A stretch of 41,506 nt of DNA, taken from positions 1-41,506 of the forward strand of contig UCMT01000050.1 of NCBI GenBank assembly GCA_900473795.1. The letters are read 5' to 3'. A program made the translations under genes and the position numbers. The notes under the pieces are model-generated. The model was not told the origin of the DNA. It searched no databases and saw only the letters and a program-made list of their open reading frames with translations. Shown here one piece after another: positions 25,550-34,180 of the stretch. The first letter of the stretch is position 1; each line of letters opens with the position of its first letter. Source of the stretch: Hyphomicrobiales bacterium (lineage in GTDB: Bacteria > Pseudomonadota > Alphaproteobacteria > Rhizobiales > Rhizobiaceae).

Positions 25550-26953
25550 TCAGGCGATACGGAAATATCCTGACATTCCGGTCTTCTGGTGCTCGATAAT
25601 ATGGCAATGCAGCAGCCAGTCGCCGGGATTGTCGGCGACGAGGCCGAGTTCGGCCTGTTCGTCCGGCAGCAACAGGATCGTATCGGTCGGCGGCGGCAGC
25701 ACGGGGCGCTTGTTGGAACTGAGGATGCGGAAGCTCAGCCCATGCAGGTGGATCGGGTGCGCGTGCGGCGTGCGGTTCCTGACCTGCAGCACATAGCTCC
25801 TGCCAAGCTTCAGCTCTGCAAGTGGCGCGACGGGATCAGGCGTGTCGCCCGGCCACGGCACCTTGTTGATCGCCCAGAAGGTATAGCCGAGCGTGCCGCA
25901 GATGCTTGGGGCCGGCGCATGCTCGGCCGTTGCGGTGAAATCGAGAGGGATGCGTTCGGCCGTCGAAAGATCGGCCTCGGCGATCGGATTGGGGGCAAGC
26001 GGTTTCACGTCGCCGATATTGCGTTTCAGTGAGGCGCCGGTTGCCCGCAGCGTCGCAATCGTCCAGGGCGTCGAGCCGCGGAAATTGCCGAGCCTGACCA
26101 CCGCGCCCTCTGTGTCCGGCATGCGCAGGATCAGGTCGACGCGCTGGCCGGGGCCGAAATCCAGCCGGTCGAGCGGGAAGGGCGCTTCGGCCGGATTGCC
26201 GTCGAGCGCGACGACGAGCGCCGGCGCGCCGTCTACCCCGAGCGTGTAGATCCGCGTGACGTCGGTCGCCACCAGCCGGACGCGCACGAGGCCACCGGAC
26301 GGCGCGTCGTAAACGGGTTCCCGCTGCCAGTTGGCCGTGCGGATCGTGCCATAGGTGCCGCCGCGCGCCGCGTCACGGGGCTTGAAGGGCGCGATGAAGG
26401 CGCCACCGGCACCCAGCCGCCAGTCGCGCAGGTTGAGCACGATTTCCGCATCGAAGACCGGATCGTCCGGGTTCTCGACGACGATGACGCCGGTCAGCCC
26501 GTGGCCCATCTGGGTGAGCGTGTTGCAGTGCGGATGATACCAGAAGGTGCCGGCATCCGGCGGCGTAAAGACATAGTCGAAGCCCTCGCCGGGATAGACG
26601 TAGCTTTGAGTCATTTCAGGAACGCCATCCATGGCGTTGACGATGCGCAAGCCGTGCCAGTGGACGGTTGTCGGCTCGTCAAGGCCGTTCACCAGCCGGG
26701 CGGCAAACGGCTCGCCCTTTTTCATCCGGATCACCGGCGGCATGCCGGTCGCTGCGGCCTCGCTCGTCCCATAGGTCATCACCTTTGGCGTGATGCCGTC
26801 ATTCGCAAGTTTCGCGTCGGTGAACCGGGCCTTGAGCAGAAGCGGCGAGGGGGCGGCGGCACTGCGTCCGGCGGCGAGGCCGGCGCCGAGCGAGAAGGAG
26901 GCGGCTGCGGCGGCCGATCCCTGCAGAAGCGTGCGGCGGCTGATGACTGGCAT
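25550..26953 (-). CDS. Tat-exported multicopper oxidase (CueO/SufI-like)
   Basis: A 467-aa periplasmic oxidase. The N-terminus MPVISRRTLLQGSAAAAASF is a twin-arginine signal (SRRTLL), which decides ATG 26953. Four copper-binding segments are intact: HWHGL, WYHPH, HPIHLHG and HCHIIEHQKTGM, the last with Cys and Met of the type 1 site, so it should be an active laccase-like or metallo-oxidase rather than a SufI-type protein that lost copper. It has no Met-rich insert like that of CueO. Likely role: oxidation of Cu(I), other metals or phenolics; no copper-export genes are adjacent. No obvious copper-regulator site was seen. Confidence 0.92.
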   Translation of the reverse strand: MPVISRRTLLQGSAAAAASFSLGAGLAAGRSAAAPSPLLLKARFTDAKLANDGITPKVMTYGTSEAAATGMPPVIRMKKGEPFAARLVNGLDEPTTVHWHGLRIVNAMDGVPEMTQSYVYPGEGFDYVFTPPDAGTFWYHPHCNTLTQMGHGLTGVIVVENPDDPVFDAEIVLNLRDWRLGAGGAFIAPFKPRDAARGGTYGTIRTANWQREPVYDAPSGGLVRVRLVATDVTRIYTLGVDGAPALVVALDGNPAEAPFPLDRLDFGPGQRVDLILRMPDTEGAVVRLGNFRGSTPWTIATLRATGASLKRNIGDVKPLAPNPIAEADLSTAERIPLDFTATAEHAPAPSICGTLGYTFWAINKVPWPGDTPDPVAPLAELKLGRSYVLQVRNRTPHAHPIHLHGLSFRILSSNKRPVLPPPTDTILLLPDEQAELGLVADNPGDWLLHCHIIEHQKTGMSGYFRIA

Positions 26954-26963
26954 GAGAATGGTT

Positions 26964-27031
26964 CCGGCAGTTTTGACGCTTCCGTTTAAACTTGATGGCG
27001 GCATTCAGCAATTGGAAAGCGCCGGCAGTTT
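26964..27031. repeat. Pair of direct repeats flanking the multicopper oxidase promoter region
   Basis: CCGGCAGTTT occurs at 26964-26973 and again at 27022-27031, in the 88-nt gap upstream of the oxidase. On the minus strand this reads AAACTGCCGG twice, 58 nt apart, the second just before the start codon. Could be regulatory or chance. Confidence 0.35.
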
Positions 27032-27041
27032 GTCGCCGAGG

Positions 27042-28280
27042 TTAGACGTCCTTCTTTTCCCCGGGTGCTGCCGCCAGCTTGTTGAAGAAGGAGGAGGTGC
27101 GCAGGAGATTGCGGAAGCGCATGCGGCGCGCGCCGGCCGGCACCGCGCCGCGCGCCGTCATGCGCTGAAGCGTATAGAGCATGAAGACGGCAAGCACGGC
27201 GGCGGTATACATGAACAGCGCCTGCGGTCCAAATATATCCAGCAGGAAAGAGGCAAACAGCGGCCCGACAACGGCGCCGCACGACCAGAAGAACAGCATG
27301 CCCGCCGACACCAGCGCATGCTGGCCCTCGGCCGCATGGTCGTTGGCGTGGGCCGAACAGAGCGAATAGAGCGGCATGGCGAAGGCGCCGAAGACGAAGA
27401 TGCCGATGAAGTTCAGCCATTCGTCGCTGCCGGCGAAGAAGGCGAGGCAGAGACCGGCGATGAGCGAGCCGAAGGTGGCAAAGAGAATGATCAGCCGCCG
27501 GTCCAGCCGGTCGGAATAGAGCCCGAGCGGATATTGCAGCACCACCCCGCCGATGATGCCGACACTCATGAAGGTGGCGATCGCGGTGATCGACAGGCCG
27601 ATCCCCTCGGCGTAGATCGGCCCGAGCGAGCGGAAAGTCGAGTTCGTCAGGCCGACGACGATGCAGCCGACGGTGGCGAGCGGCGAGATGTTCCAGAGCG
27701 CCTTGATGTCGAACTTGATCGCCGCCGGTGCGCCGGGGCTGGAGCGGTCGGCAAAGGAGATCGGCACCAGCGACAGCGTCAGCGCCATCGAGACGATGGC
27801 AAAGAGCTGGAAGCCCTCGATGCCGACGGTCGGGATCAGATACTGCGCCGCCGTGACCGAGCCGAGATCGACCAGGCGATAGATTGACAGCGTCCGGGCC
27901 CGGTTGGAATTGGTCACCCGCGCGTTCAGCCAGCTTTCGACGGTGGCGAACAGGCTGGCGAAACAGAGGCCGGCAACCAGCCGCATCAGGAACCAGAACC
28001 ACGGATCGATCAGCAGGACCATGGCGATCGACGCCGCCGAGGCGATGGCGGCCATGGCCGAAAACGTGCGGATATGACCGATCGAGCGCAGGATGCGCGT
28101 CACGTAGATACAGCCGATGGCAAAGCCGATATTGTAGCCGGTGCCGACGAGGCCGATCAGCGAGGTCGAAAAGCCCTCCTGCAACGCCCGCAACGAAATA
28201 TACGTTCCCTGCAACCCGTTGCCGCCGATCAGAATGCCTGCGGTGACGAGGAGGGGGATGAGGGGGCGTATCTGCGACAT
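27042..28280 (-). CDS. MFS transporter
   Basis: A 412-aa inner-membrane carrier with 12 predicted segments. The N-terminal half begins IPLLVTAGILIGGNGLQGTYISLRALQEGFSTSLIGLVGTGYNIGFAIG, and the loop 2-3 region is YVTRILRSIGHIRTF; QYPLGLYSDRLDRRLII is the matching loop in the second half, a D-R-x-x-R-R variant of the MFS motif A. The overall form resembles the YcaD/DHA-type family. ATG 28280 is preferred since the first helix follows; GTG 28334 would add 18 polar residues. Substrate unknown. It diverges from aspS. Confidence 0.85.
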   Translation of the reverse strand: MSQIRPLIPLLVTAGILIGGNGLQGTYISLRALQEGFSTSLIGLVGTGYNIGFAIGCIYVTRILRSIGHIRTFSAMAAIASAASIAMVLLIDPWFWFLMRLVAGLCFASLFATVESWLNARVTNSNRARTLSIYRLVDLGSVTAAQYLIPTVGIEGFQLFAIVSMALTLSLVPISFADRSSPGAPAAIKFDIKALWNISPLATVGCIVVGLTNSTFRSLGPIYAEGIGLSITAIATFMSVGIIGGVVLQYPLGLYSDRLDRRLIILFATFGSLIAGLCLAFFAGSDEWLNFIGIFVFGAFAMPLYSLCSAHANDHAAEGQHALVSAGMLFFWSCGAVVGPLFASFLLDIFGPQALFMYTAAVLAVFMLYTLQRMTARGAVPAGARRMRFRNLLRTSSFFNKLAAAPGEKKDV

Positions 28281-28644
28281 GGAAGGGAAAAATCCGGATT
28301 TCGGCGGCGACTCAAAGCAGATCGGCTCGGCCACAGAGTGTTTTAGCCGCGGATCAGCTCAGAAAACAGCGGGAATTTCGCCTTTTTCTGCCGTTTCATG
28401 CTGAATTGATCGTGAAAACAGCACGCGCTGCCGTCGCCGGTATCGCACGGTCGACGCCGTCAAGAGACAACGCCTGCTGGCCGTTCCCGGGGCGGCGCGA
28501 TGTCGCCGCAAAGCTTGCCTGCGGTCTTGCCAACAAAGCTCCGGCCTTGACAAATCGGCCTCACCATGCGCTTTTCCGCCCGATTTTGACGCTGCCGCAG
28601 CGCGCTTTGGCGTGGCCGCGCGGCACCCTTGGTTCCAGGATAAT
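28281..28644 (+). promoter_or_regulatory. Divergent regulatory gap between the MFS gene and aspS
   Basis: About 360 bp without a convincing gene. For aspS, a perfect -35 TTGACA lies at 28547-28552 within CTTGACA; the -10 expected 17 nt later is poor (GCTTTT). The ribosome site CCAGGA (28635-28640) precedes ATG 28645. No T-box-like or other leader structure was recognised. Confidence 0.4.
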
Positions 28645-30438
28645 ATGATGCACCCTTACCGCAGCCACACTTGTGCCGCTCTCAGCAAATCCGATGTCGG
28701 CCAGACCGTCCGCCTGTCCGGCTGGGTTCACCGCGTCCGCGACCATGGCGGCCTGCTGTTCGTCGACCTTCGCGATCATTACGGCATGACGCAGATCGTC
28801 GTCGATCCGGACTCACCGGCCTTCAAGACGGCTGAGACCGTGCGCGGCGAGTGGGTCATCCGCATTGACGGCCTCGTCAAGGCGCGTTCGGACGAGACCG
28901 TCAACAAGCATATGGCAACCGGCGAGATCGAACTCTATGCGCAGGAGATCGAAGTCCTCTCCGCCGCCAAGGAACTGCCGCTGCCGGTGTTCGGCGAGCC
29001 GGACTATCCCGAAGACGTGCGCCTGAAATACCGCTTCCTCGACCTGCGCCGCGAGACGCTGCACAGGAACATCGTCAAGCGCACCCAGATCATCGCCGAC
29101 ATGCGCCGCCGCATGTCCGAGATCGGTTTCGCCGAATATTCGACGCCGATCCTGACGGCGTCCTCGCCGGAAGGCGCACGCGACTTCCTGGTGCCGAGCC
29201 GCATCCACGAAGGCAAGTTCTTTGCCCTGCCGCAGGCGCCGCAGCAGTACAAGCAGCTGCTGATGGTCGCCGGTTTCGACCGCTACTTCCAGATCGCGCC
29301 CTGCTTCCGCGACGAAGACCCGCGCGCCGACCGCCTGCCGGGCGAATTCTACCAGCTCGACCTGGAGATGAGCTTCGTCACCCAGGAAGACGTCTGGAAC
29401 ACGATGGAACCGGTCATGCGCGGCGTCTTCGAGCAGTTCGCCGAAGGCAAGCCGGTGACGCAGCAATTCCGTCGCATTCCCTATGATACCGCGCTCCGTA
29501 CCTACGGCTCAGACAAGCCGGACTTGCGCAACCCGATCGAGATGCAGGCGGTCACCGAGCATTTCGCCGGCTCCGGCTTCAAGGTGTTCGCCAACATGAT
29601 CGCGTCCAACCCGAAGGTCGAAGTCTGGGCAATCCCGGCCAAGACCGGCGGCTCCAGAGCCTTCTGCGACCGCATGAACGCCTGGGCGCAGTCGACCGGC
29701 CAGGCGGGCCTCGGCTATATCTTCTGGCGCAAGGAAGGCGAGAAGCTGGAAGGCGCAGGTCCGCTCGCCAAGAACATCGGCGAGGAGCGCACCGACGCGA
29801 TCCGCACCCAGCTCGGCCTCGATGATGGCGACGCCTGCTTCTTCGTCGCCGGCGATCCGGCCAAGTTCTACAAGTTTGCCGGCGAAGCCCGCACCCGCGC
29901 CGGCGAGGAGCTGAACCTCGTCGACCGCGACCGCTTCGAGCTGTGCTGGATCATCGACTTCCCGTTCTACGAATGGCTGGAAGACGAAAAGAAGATCGAC
30001 TTCGCCCATAACCCCTTCTCGATGCCGCAGGGTGGTCTGGAAGCACTGAACACGCAGGATCCGCTGTCGCTCAAGGCCTACCAGTACGACCTCGTCTGCA
30101 ACGGCTTCGAGATCGCCTCGGGCTCGATCCGTAACCAGCTGCCGGAAGTCATGGTCAAGGCCTTCGAACTGACCGGCAAGTCGGCCGAGGAGGTCGAGGA
30201 GCAATTCGGCGGCCTCTACCGCGCCTTCCAGTACGGCGCCCCGCCGCATGGCGGCATGGCAGCCGGCATCGACCGCGTCATCATGCTGCTCGTCGGCGCC
30301 AAGAACCTGCGCGAAGTGACGCTGTTCCCGATGAACCAGCAGGCCCAGGACCTCCTGATGGGCGCCCCGAGCCCGGCAACGCCGGCGCAACTGCGTGAAC
30401 TGGCGCTGCGGGTCATCCCGACGGCGAAGAAGGACTGA
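28645..30438 (+). CDS. aspS: Aspartyl-tRNA synthetase, probably non-discriminating
   Basis: A 597-aa class IIb synthetase with an N-terminal OB-fold ([20 protein letters not shown]), motif 2 [22 protein letters not shown], a bacterial GAD insertion domain, and motif 3 [14 protein letters not shown]. His34 in RVRDHGG stands where Leu is found in discriminating E. coli AspRS and His in the non-discriminating Pseudomonas enzyme, which suggests it also charges tRNA-Asn, later amidated by GatCAB; this is from memory of that literature. ATG 28645 has AGGA upstream; ATG 28648 is equally possible. A strong terminator follows. Confidence 0.96.
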   Translation: MMHPYRSHTCAALSKSDVGQTVRLSGWVHRVRDHGGLLFVDLRDHYGMTQIVVDPDSPAFKTAETVRGEWVIRIDGLVKARSDETVNKHMATGEIELYAQEIEVLSAAKELPLPVFGEPDYPEDVRLKYRFLDLRRETLHRNIVKRTQIIADMRRRMSEIGFAEYSTPILTASSPEGARDFLVPSRIHEGKFFALPQAPQQYKQLLMVAGFDRYFQIAPCFRDEDPRADRLPGEFYQLDLEMSFVTQEDVWNTMEPVMRGVFEQFAEGKPVTQQFRRIPYDTALRTYGSDKPDLRNPIEMQAVTEHFAGSGFKVFANMIASNPKVEVWAIPAKTGGSRAFCDRMNAWAQSTGQAGLGYIFWRKEGEKLEGAGPLAKNIGEERTDAIRTQLGLDDGDACFFVAGDPAKFYKFAGEARTRAGEELNLVDRDRFELCWIIDFPFYEWLEDEKKIDFAHNPFSMPQGGLEALNTQDPLSLKAYQYDLVCNGFEIASGSIRNQLPEVMVKAFELTGKSAEEVEEQFGGLYRAFQYGAPPHGGMAAGIDRVIMLLVGAKNLREVTLFPMNQQAQDLLMGAPSPATPAQLRELALRVIPTAKKD

Positions 30439-30465
30439 GCGCCTTTTCACTGACGAATTCCATGG

Positions 30466-30492
30466 AACCCGGCATGCGAATGCCGGGTTTTT
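30466..30492 (+). terminator. Rho-independent terminator of aspS
   Basis: Stem CCCGGCAT / ATGCCGGG (extended by AA/TT) with loop GCGA and a following T5 run, starting 28 nt after the aspS stop. The same GCGA loop occurs in the terminator at 7.2 kb. Confidence 0.92.
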
Positions 30493-30622
30493 CGTATCTG
30501 CAATTCGCCTGAAAAGAGCCCCCAAAGTGGCGATATTCCGCGCGCAATCCGCCTCAATGCACTCTTAACGATAGTGGCGCCGGCACGTACCCAGCCGGTT
30601 TCCAGTGTTTTGGGGGTTAGAC

Positions 30623-32062
30623 ATGGCCGATATCGACGCAAGTCCGGACGCGGATTCCGGGGACAGTTCCAAACCGTATCAGCCCGACAGGGCAGGGCAG
30701 CCGGGCGGCGTGAGAGCCCTCCTGTCATCGCCCGGTGTCAAGTTCATAATGATAGGCTTCATTTCCGTAGCGCTGCTGATCCCGACGCTGCTCGTCTGGG
30801 GCCTCGTCGAGGAGCGCGGCCGCCGGGCGGAGGAAGTCTCGTCCGGCATCGCCAGGGGATGGGGTGGACCGCAGGTGCTGAACGGTCCCTATGTTGCCGT
30901 TCCCTTCGAAGTCAATCGCAACCAGACCATCGACGGCCGTATCGTTTGGCAGACGGCCACCGAATGGGCGCTGCTGATGCCGCAAACGCTGAATGTGGCG
31001 TCGAGGCTTGCGACCGAGGAGCGTAGGCGGTCGATCTACACGCTGCCGGTGTACAATGCCAAAATTGCGGTATCGGGCCGATTTGAACAGGGCGTGGTGG
31101 ATGACCTGCGGCAAATCGAGGGCAAGCCGGACCTCGATCGCGCGATGCTGGTCATGAGCGTAGCCGACATTACCGGCATCCGCTCCGACGCTGGCGTGCG
31201 GATCGACGGCGGGCCGCTATTGCCGTTCGAGCCGGGAATGAAGGCCATATCGTCGCTGATGCCGGCATTGCCCGATCCCTACGCGCCGCCCGCAAGGCTC
31301 GATTCGGGTGTGAACCGGCTGATCGGCCTCGCTCTGCTCGAAAGCGGCTTTGCCTTCACCATCGACCTCTCGCTCAATGGCTCGCGCAGCTTCTCGATTG
31401 CGCCGGCTGGTCAGACGACCCACGTTTCGGTTGAGGCCAACTGGCCGCATCCGGGCTTCGAGGGCCTATTCCTGCCGGACGAGAAGGCGATCGACGCCCA
31501 GGGGTTTTCCGCCAAATGGACAATTCCCTATCTGGCTCGCGGCGTCGATCGTGTCGTCTCCGGCTCCGTCATGCCGCTGTCGAGCAGTCTGATGTCCATC
31601 AACATGGTCGAACCGGTGAAATTCTATCAGGTGGTGGCGCGGACGCTGAAATATTCGATCGGCTTCTTCTCCGTGGTCTTCCTCGCCGTTTTCATCATCG
31701 AACTCAAAAGCGTCCGCAAGGTTCACTGGATCCAATATGTGTTGACCGGCCTGGCGCTGGTTGTCTTCTACATTCTGCTGCTCGCGCTCGCCGAACATAC
31801 CGGCTTCGAGGTCGCCTACGTCTTCGCGTCATTCGCCACGACCGGTTTGATCGCGGCCTATGTCGGCTCGGTTACCAGTAGCTTTCGGCGCGGCGCAGTC
31901 CTCGCCTTCGCGCTCGGTGCCGCCTATGCAGTCATGTATCTGATCTTGCGCGAAGACGAATATGCGCTGCTTGCCGGTGCGCTGATCTCCTTTGTGACGA
32001 TTGCTGCGACCATGTTCTCGACGCGCAATGTCGACTGGTCCGGGGCGACAAGAAGGGCCTGA
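30623..32062 (+). CDS. creD: CreD-family inner-membrane protein
   Basis: A 479-aa membrane protein of the CreD (cell envelope integrity) family. A polar N-terminal tail of ~35 residues precedes one membrane helix (FIMIGFISVALLIPTLLVWGLV), then the family phrase EERGRRAEEVSSGIARGWGGPQ and a ~270-residue periplasmic domain with GPYVAVPF, and about five C-terminal helices starting KYSIGFFSVVFLAVFIIELKS. In enterics creD is induced by CreBC and protects against envelope stress and colicins. No creBC genes are nearby. ATG 30623 has GGGGG at ideal spacing. Confidence 0.9.
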   Translation: MADIDASPDADSGDSSKPYQPDRAGQPGGVRALLSSPGVKFIMIGFISVALLIPTLLVWGLVEERGRRAEEVSSGIARGWGGPQVLNGPYVAVPFEVNRNQTIDGRIVWQTATEWALLMPQTLNVASRLATEERRRSIYTLPVYNAKIAVSGRFEQGVVDDLRQIEGKPDLDRAMLVMSVADITGIRSDAGVRIDGGPLLPFEPGMKAISSLMPALPDPYAPPARLDSGVNRLIGLALLESGFAFTIDLSLNGSRSFSIAPAGQTTHVSVEANWPHPGFEGLFLPDEKAIDAQGFSAKWTIPYLARGVDRVVSGSVMPLSSSLMSINMVEPVKFYQVVARTLKYSIGFFSVVFLAVFIIELKSVRKVHWIQYVLTGLALVVFYILLLALAEHTGFEVAYVFASFATTGLIAAYVGSVTSSFRRGAVLAFALGAAYAVMYLILREDEYALLAGALISFVTIAATMFSTRNVDWSGATRRA

Positions 32063-32198
32063 TAGCACGCTTGCAGAACAGACCCGGTGGCTCCCGCCGG
32101 GTTTTTCGCCGCCCAGCATGGAAAGGCTGAGTACCCGAAAATTGGAACTTTCTCCGAGCGGGGCTGTTGTCAGAACGACAGAAGCAAGGAGAAAGAGC

Positions 32199-32516
32199 AT
32201 GCGCAAGACACTTCTGGCCGCCTCCGCGGTCTTCATGGCGCTCACGGCGCCGGCCTTTGCACAGGCCGTTGTCGTCGATCCCGGCATGACCAGTTCGACC
32301 ACGGTGGAGCTTCCGGGCGAGGTTCGCACCTATGTCCTGCAGCGTCAGGTTCCGTCGGTTGCCTATGAGGGTGCCATCGTTGTCGGACAGCCTTTGCCGG
32401 ACACGGTCCAGCTTCATCTGGTCGATGGGCACCCCGATTATGCCTATTCCGTCGTCAACGAGCGGCGTGTGATCGTCAATCCGCAAAACCGCACGGTGAT
32501 TCAAGTTCTGGAATAG
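32199..32516 (+). CDS. DUF1236-domain secreted protein
   Basis: A 105-aa protein with a clear signal peptide (MRKTLLAASAVFMALTAPAFA) and the DUF1236 pattern in the mature part: EVRTYVLQRQVPSVAYEG, VVGQPLPDTVQLHLV, YAYSVVNERRVIVNPQNRTVIQVLE. DUF1236 proteins are common in Rhizobiales, periplasmic, and have no assigned function. ATG 32199 is fixed by AAGGAGA 7 nt upstream. It follows creD by about 135 nt, so may have its own promoter. A strong terminator region lies downstream. Confidence 0.88.
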   Translation: MRKTLLAASAVFMALTAPAFAQAVVVDPGMTSSTTVELPGEVRTYVLQRQVPSVAYEGAIVVGQPLPDTVQLHLVDGHPDYAYSVVNERRVIVNPQNRTVIQVLE

Positions 32517-32528
32517 TCAGTTCGCAAA

Positions 32529-32562
32529 CAAAAAGCCCCGGCCGTTGATCAACGGCCGGGGC
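32529..32562. terminator. Perfect 28-bp palindrome acting as terminator for converging genes
   Basis: Arms GCCCCGGCCGTTGA and TCAACGGCCGGGGC meet without a loop base between them (32535-32562). The A-run on the left (32530-32534) becomes a T5 run on the minus strand, so it is best as the terminator of the converging periplasmic-protein gene; it also ends the DUF1236 transcript, with the weaker ATTTGATT tail. Confidence 0.88.
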
Positions 32563-32586
32563 ATTTGATTGTCCGGTTGCCGGATA

Positions 32587-33780
32587 TCAGTCGTTCGCCG
32601 TCACCTTGACGCCGAGCACGCTCGGCACGGTATTCGGAGCGCCCATGGCAGCGCCGACGATCATCGGGAAGGGCACAGGGTTGGCCGGCTCGGCGCTGAT
32701 CGTCAGGCTCTTCGGCGCATCGAGATAGCTGTTGACAGCGGTCGAGACCTGGTTCTGCAGTTCCGGCACGTTGAGCTGCGCCATCATCAGCGGCACCATG
32801 CCCTTGAGCGACTGCGCCAGCTGGTCGCCGGAAACGCCCTGCTGTCCACCGATATAATCGAGAACGCGCTTGGTGATCGTCGCGTCGTCGAAACGGATCG
32901 AGGCGCTGTTGAAGGTCAGCTGCTGGACGAGACCCATCATCGCAAGGCCCATCGCCTGGTTGGCTTCTTCCTTGTTTGGATTGGCGGCCGCGGCCTTCGT
33001 CGCTTCCTGCATGGATTTCATGAATTCCATCGTATAGCCGGAAATATCGAAGGCGAGGGCAAGCCGGCCGACATTGGCGAAGTCGAAGGCGTATTCCTCG
33101 AGCGAAACATTGCCGGTGGCGATTTCCCAGCTGCCCTTCATCGTCACTTCGCCATCAAGCGTCTTCAGGCCGAGCTTTTCGATCGCATCCTTGGCCTTGG
33201 CGTCCTCGACCTCGGAGAGATCGGCCTTGATGCCGGACAGCGTCGCGTCGAAATCGAAGCCGGCGTCGCTTTCCTGCTTCGTCAGATTGGCCTCGGATTC
33301 CGTGATCGCGAAAACCTGCTTGCCCTTCACGCTGACCGTGACCGGACCAGTGCCGGCGGTTTCATAAAGGACGATATCGTTGATCGTGCCGCCTGACGGA
33401 TTGCCGGGAATGGTCAGCCCGCCCATCGTGATGTCCTTGGCGGTGAAAGCCATTTCCTCTTCCGCCATATCGACGTCGGGCAGCGTCACGGTCTCGGCGT
33501 AGTAACCGCCGCCATCGGTTTCCTCGACACCTTCGAGTGTCACTTCGCCGATCTTGAAGTCCTTGCCCGGGGCAGCGGTCGATTTGAAGGTGACGCCTGT
33601 CAACGTCACCGTCGTGCCGTCGACTGCAACATTTTCATAGGCGATGGAACCACCGCTGATCGCATAGGCGGCATTCAGCTTGGTGACGAGATCCGCGCCG
33701 TCGAGCGCGAAGGCCGGACCGGAAAGGCCGATGAAAGCGGCGCTCGCCAGCATCAGACGGAGATTGCGGGTATGCATCAT
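32587..33780 (-). CDS. Exported protein of unknown function, 397 aa
   Basis: I do not recognise this family. A signal peptide (MHTRNLRLMLASAAFIGLSGPAFA) leads into a ~370-residue acidic, cysteine-free domain with repeated beta-type phrases such as VTLTGVTFKST, GEVTLEGVEE, AKDITMGGLTIP, SGIKADLSEVED, LDGEVTMKGSWEI and VSLEEYAFDFANVG, then an alanine-rich helical stretch and a C-terminal segment SLTISAEPANPVPFPMIVGAAMG. The layered strands recall lipid-facing or beta-solenoid proteins (AsmA or YdgA-like), but that is speculation. ATG 33780 is followed by a second ATG; AAAGGA lies upstream. It has its own promoter candidate and terminator. Confidence 0.8.
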   Translation of the reverse strand: MMHTRNLRLMLASAAFIGLSGPAFALDGADLVTKLNAAYAISGGSIAYENVAVDGTTVTLTGVTFKSTAAPGKDFKIGEVTLEGVEETDGGGYYAETVTLPDVDMAEEEMAFTAKDITMGGLTIPGNPSGGTINDIVLYETAGTGPVTVSVKGKQVFAITESEANLTKQESDAGFDFDATLSGIKADLSEVEDAKAKDAIEKLGLKTLDGEVTMKGSWEIATGNVSLEEYAFDFANVGRLALAFDISGYTMEFMKSMQEATKAAAANPNKEEANQAMGLAMMGLVQQLTFNSASIRFDDATITKRVLDYIGGQQGVSGDQLAQSLKGMVPLMMAQLNVPELQNQVSTAVNSYLDAPKSLTISAEPANPVPFPMIVGAAMGAPNTVPSVLGVKVTAND

Positions 33781-34180
33781 GAGGTGATCCTTTGTTGGAA
33801 AGGTTTTGATTTGGAAGGCATTCCTAGTACGGATTGAGGCCGAAATATATTCGAATCCGTTGAGAGAGTCATGTCTTGGCGACATCGCTGTCCTGGTCGG
33901 AAACCGGTCTTCGAGGGGCAGCCACGATTGCTTGACGACAAGAGTAGCGGCTGGCGTGAACGCTGAACTTCAGCAGGCTGTGCATAGGTGTCCTTGTCTG
34001 GAATCGTTTTGACGACGGCACTCGGCGCATAGCACGTCTGCAACCATATGTGGTAGCCACCCGTGGCGCATTTTTGTTCTCCGGCGCAGCCGCCGCCGAG
34101 AGGGCTGCAGCCGTTGGTTCTCCACAGCGCAATGCCCTGCAATCCTTGCTGTTGCGGGTTTCTTGGGGTAGCAAGAAAGC
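33781..34180. promoter_or_regulatory. 400-bp gap upstream of parC and of the 397-aa exported protein
   Basis: For the minus-strand gene a promoter candidate reads ATGACT (33872-33867), 17-nt spacer, TATATT (33849-33844). A hairpin of ACGGATT / AATCCGT (33829-33860) with inner CGAA/TTCG straddles that -10. For parC no convincing promoter was seen; TTGACG at 34009-34014 lacks a good -10. The rest shows no gene, RNA or repeat that I can support. Confidence 0.4.
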
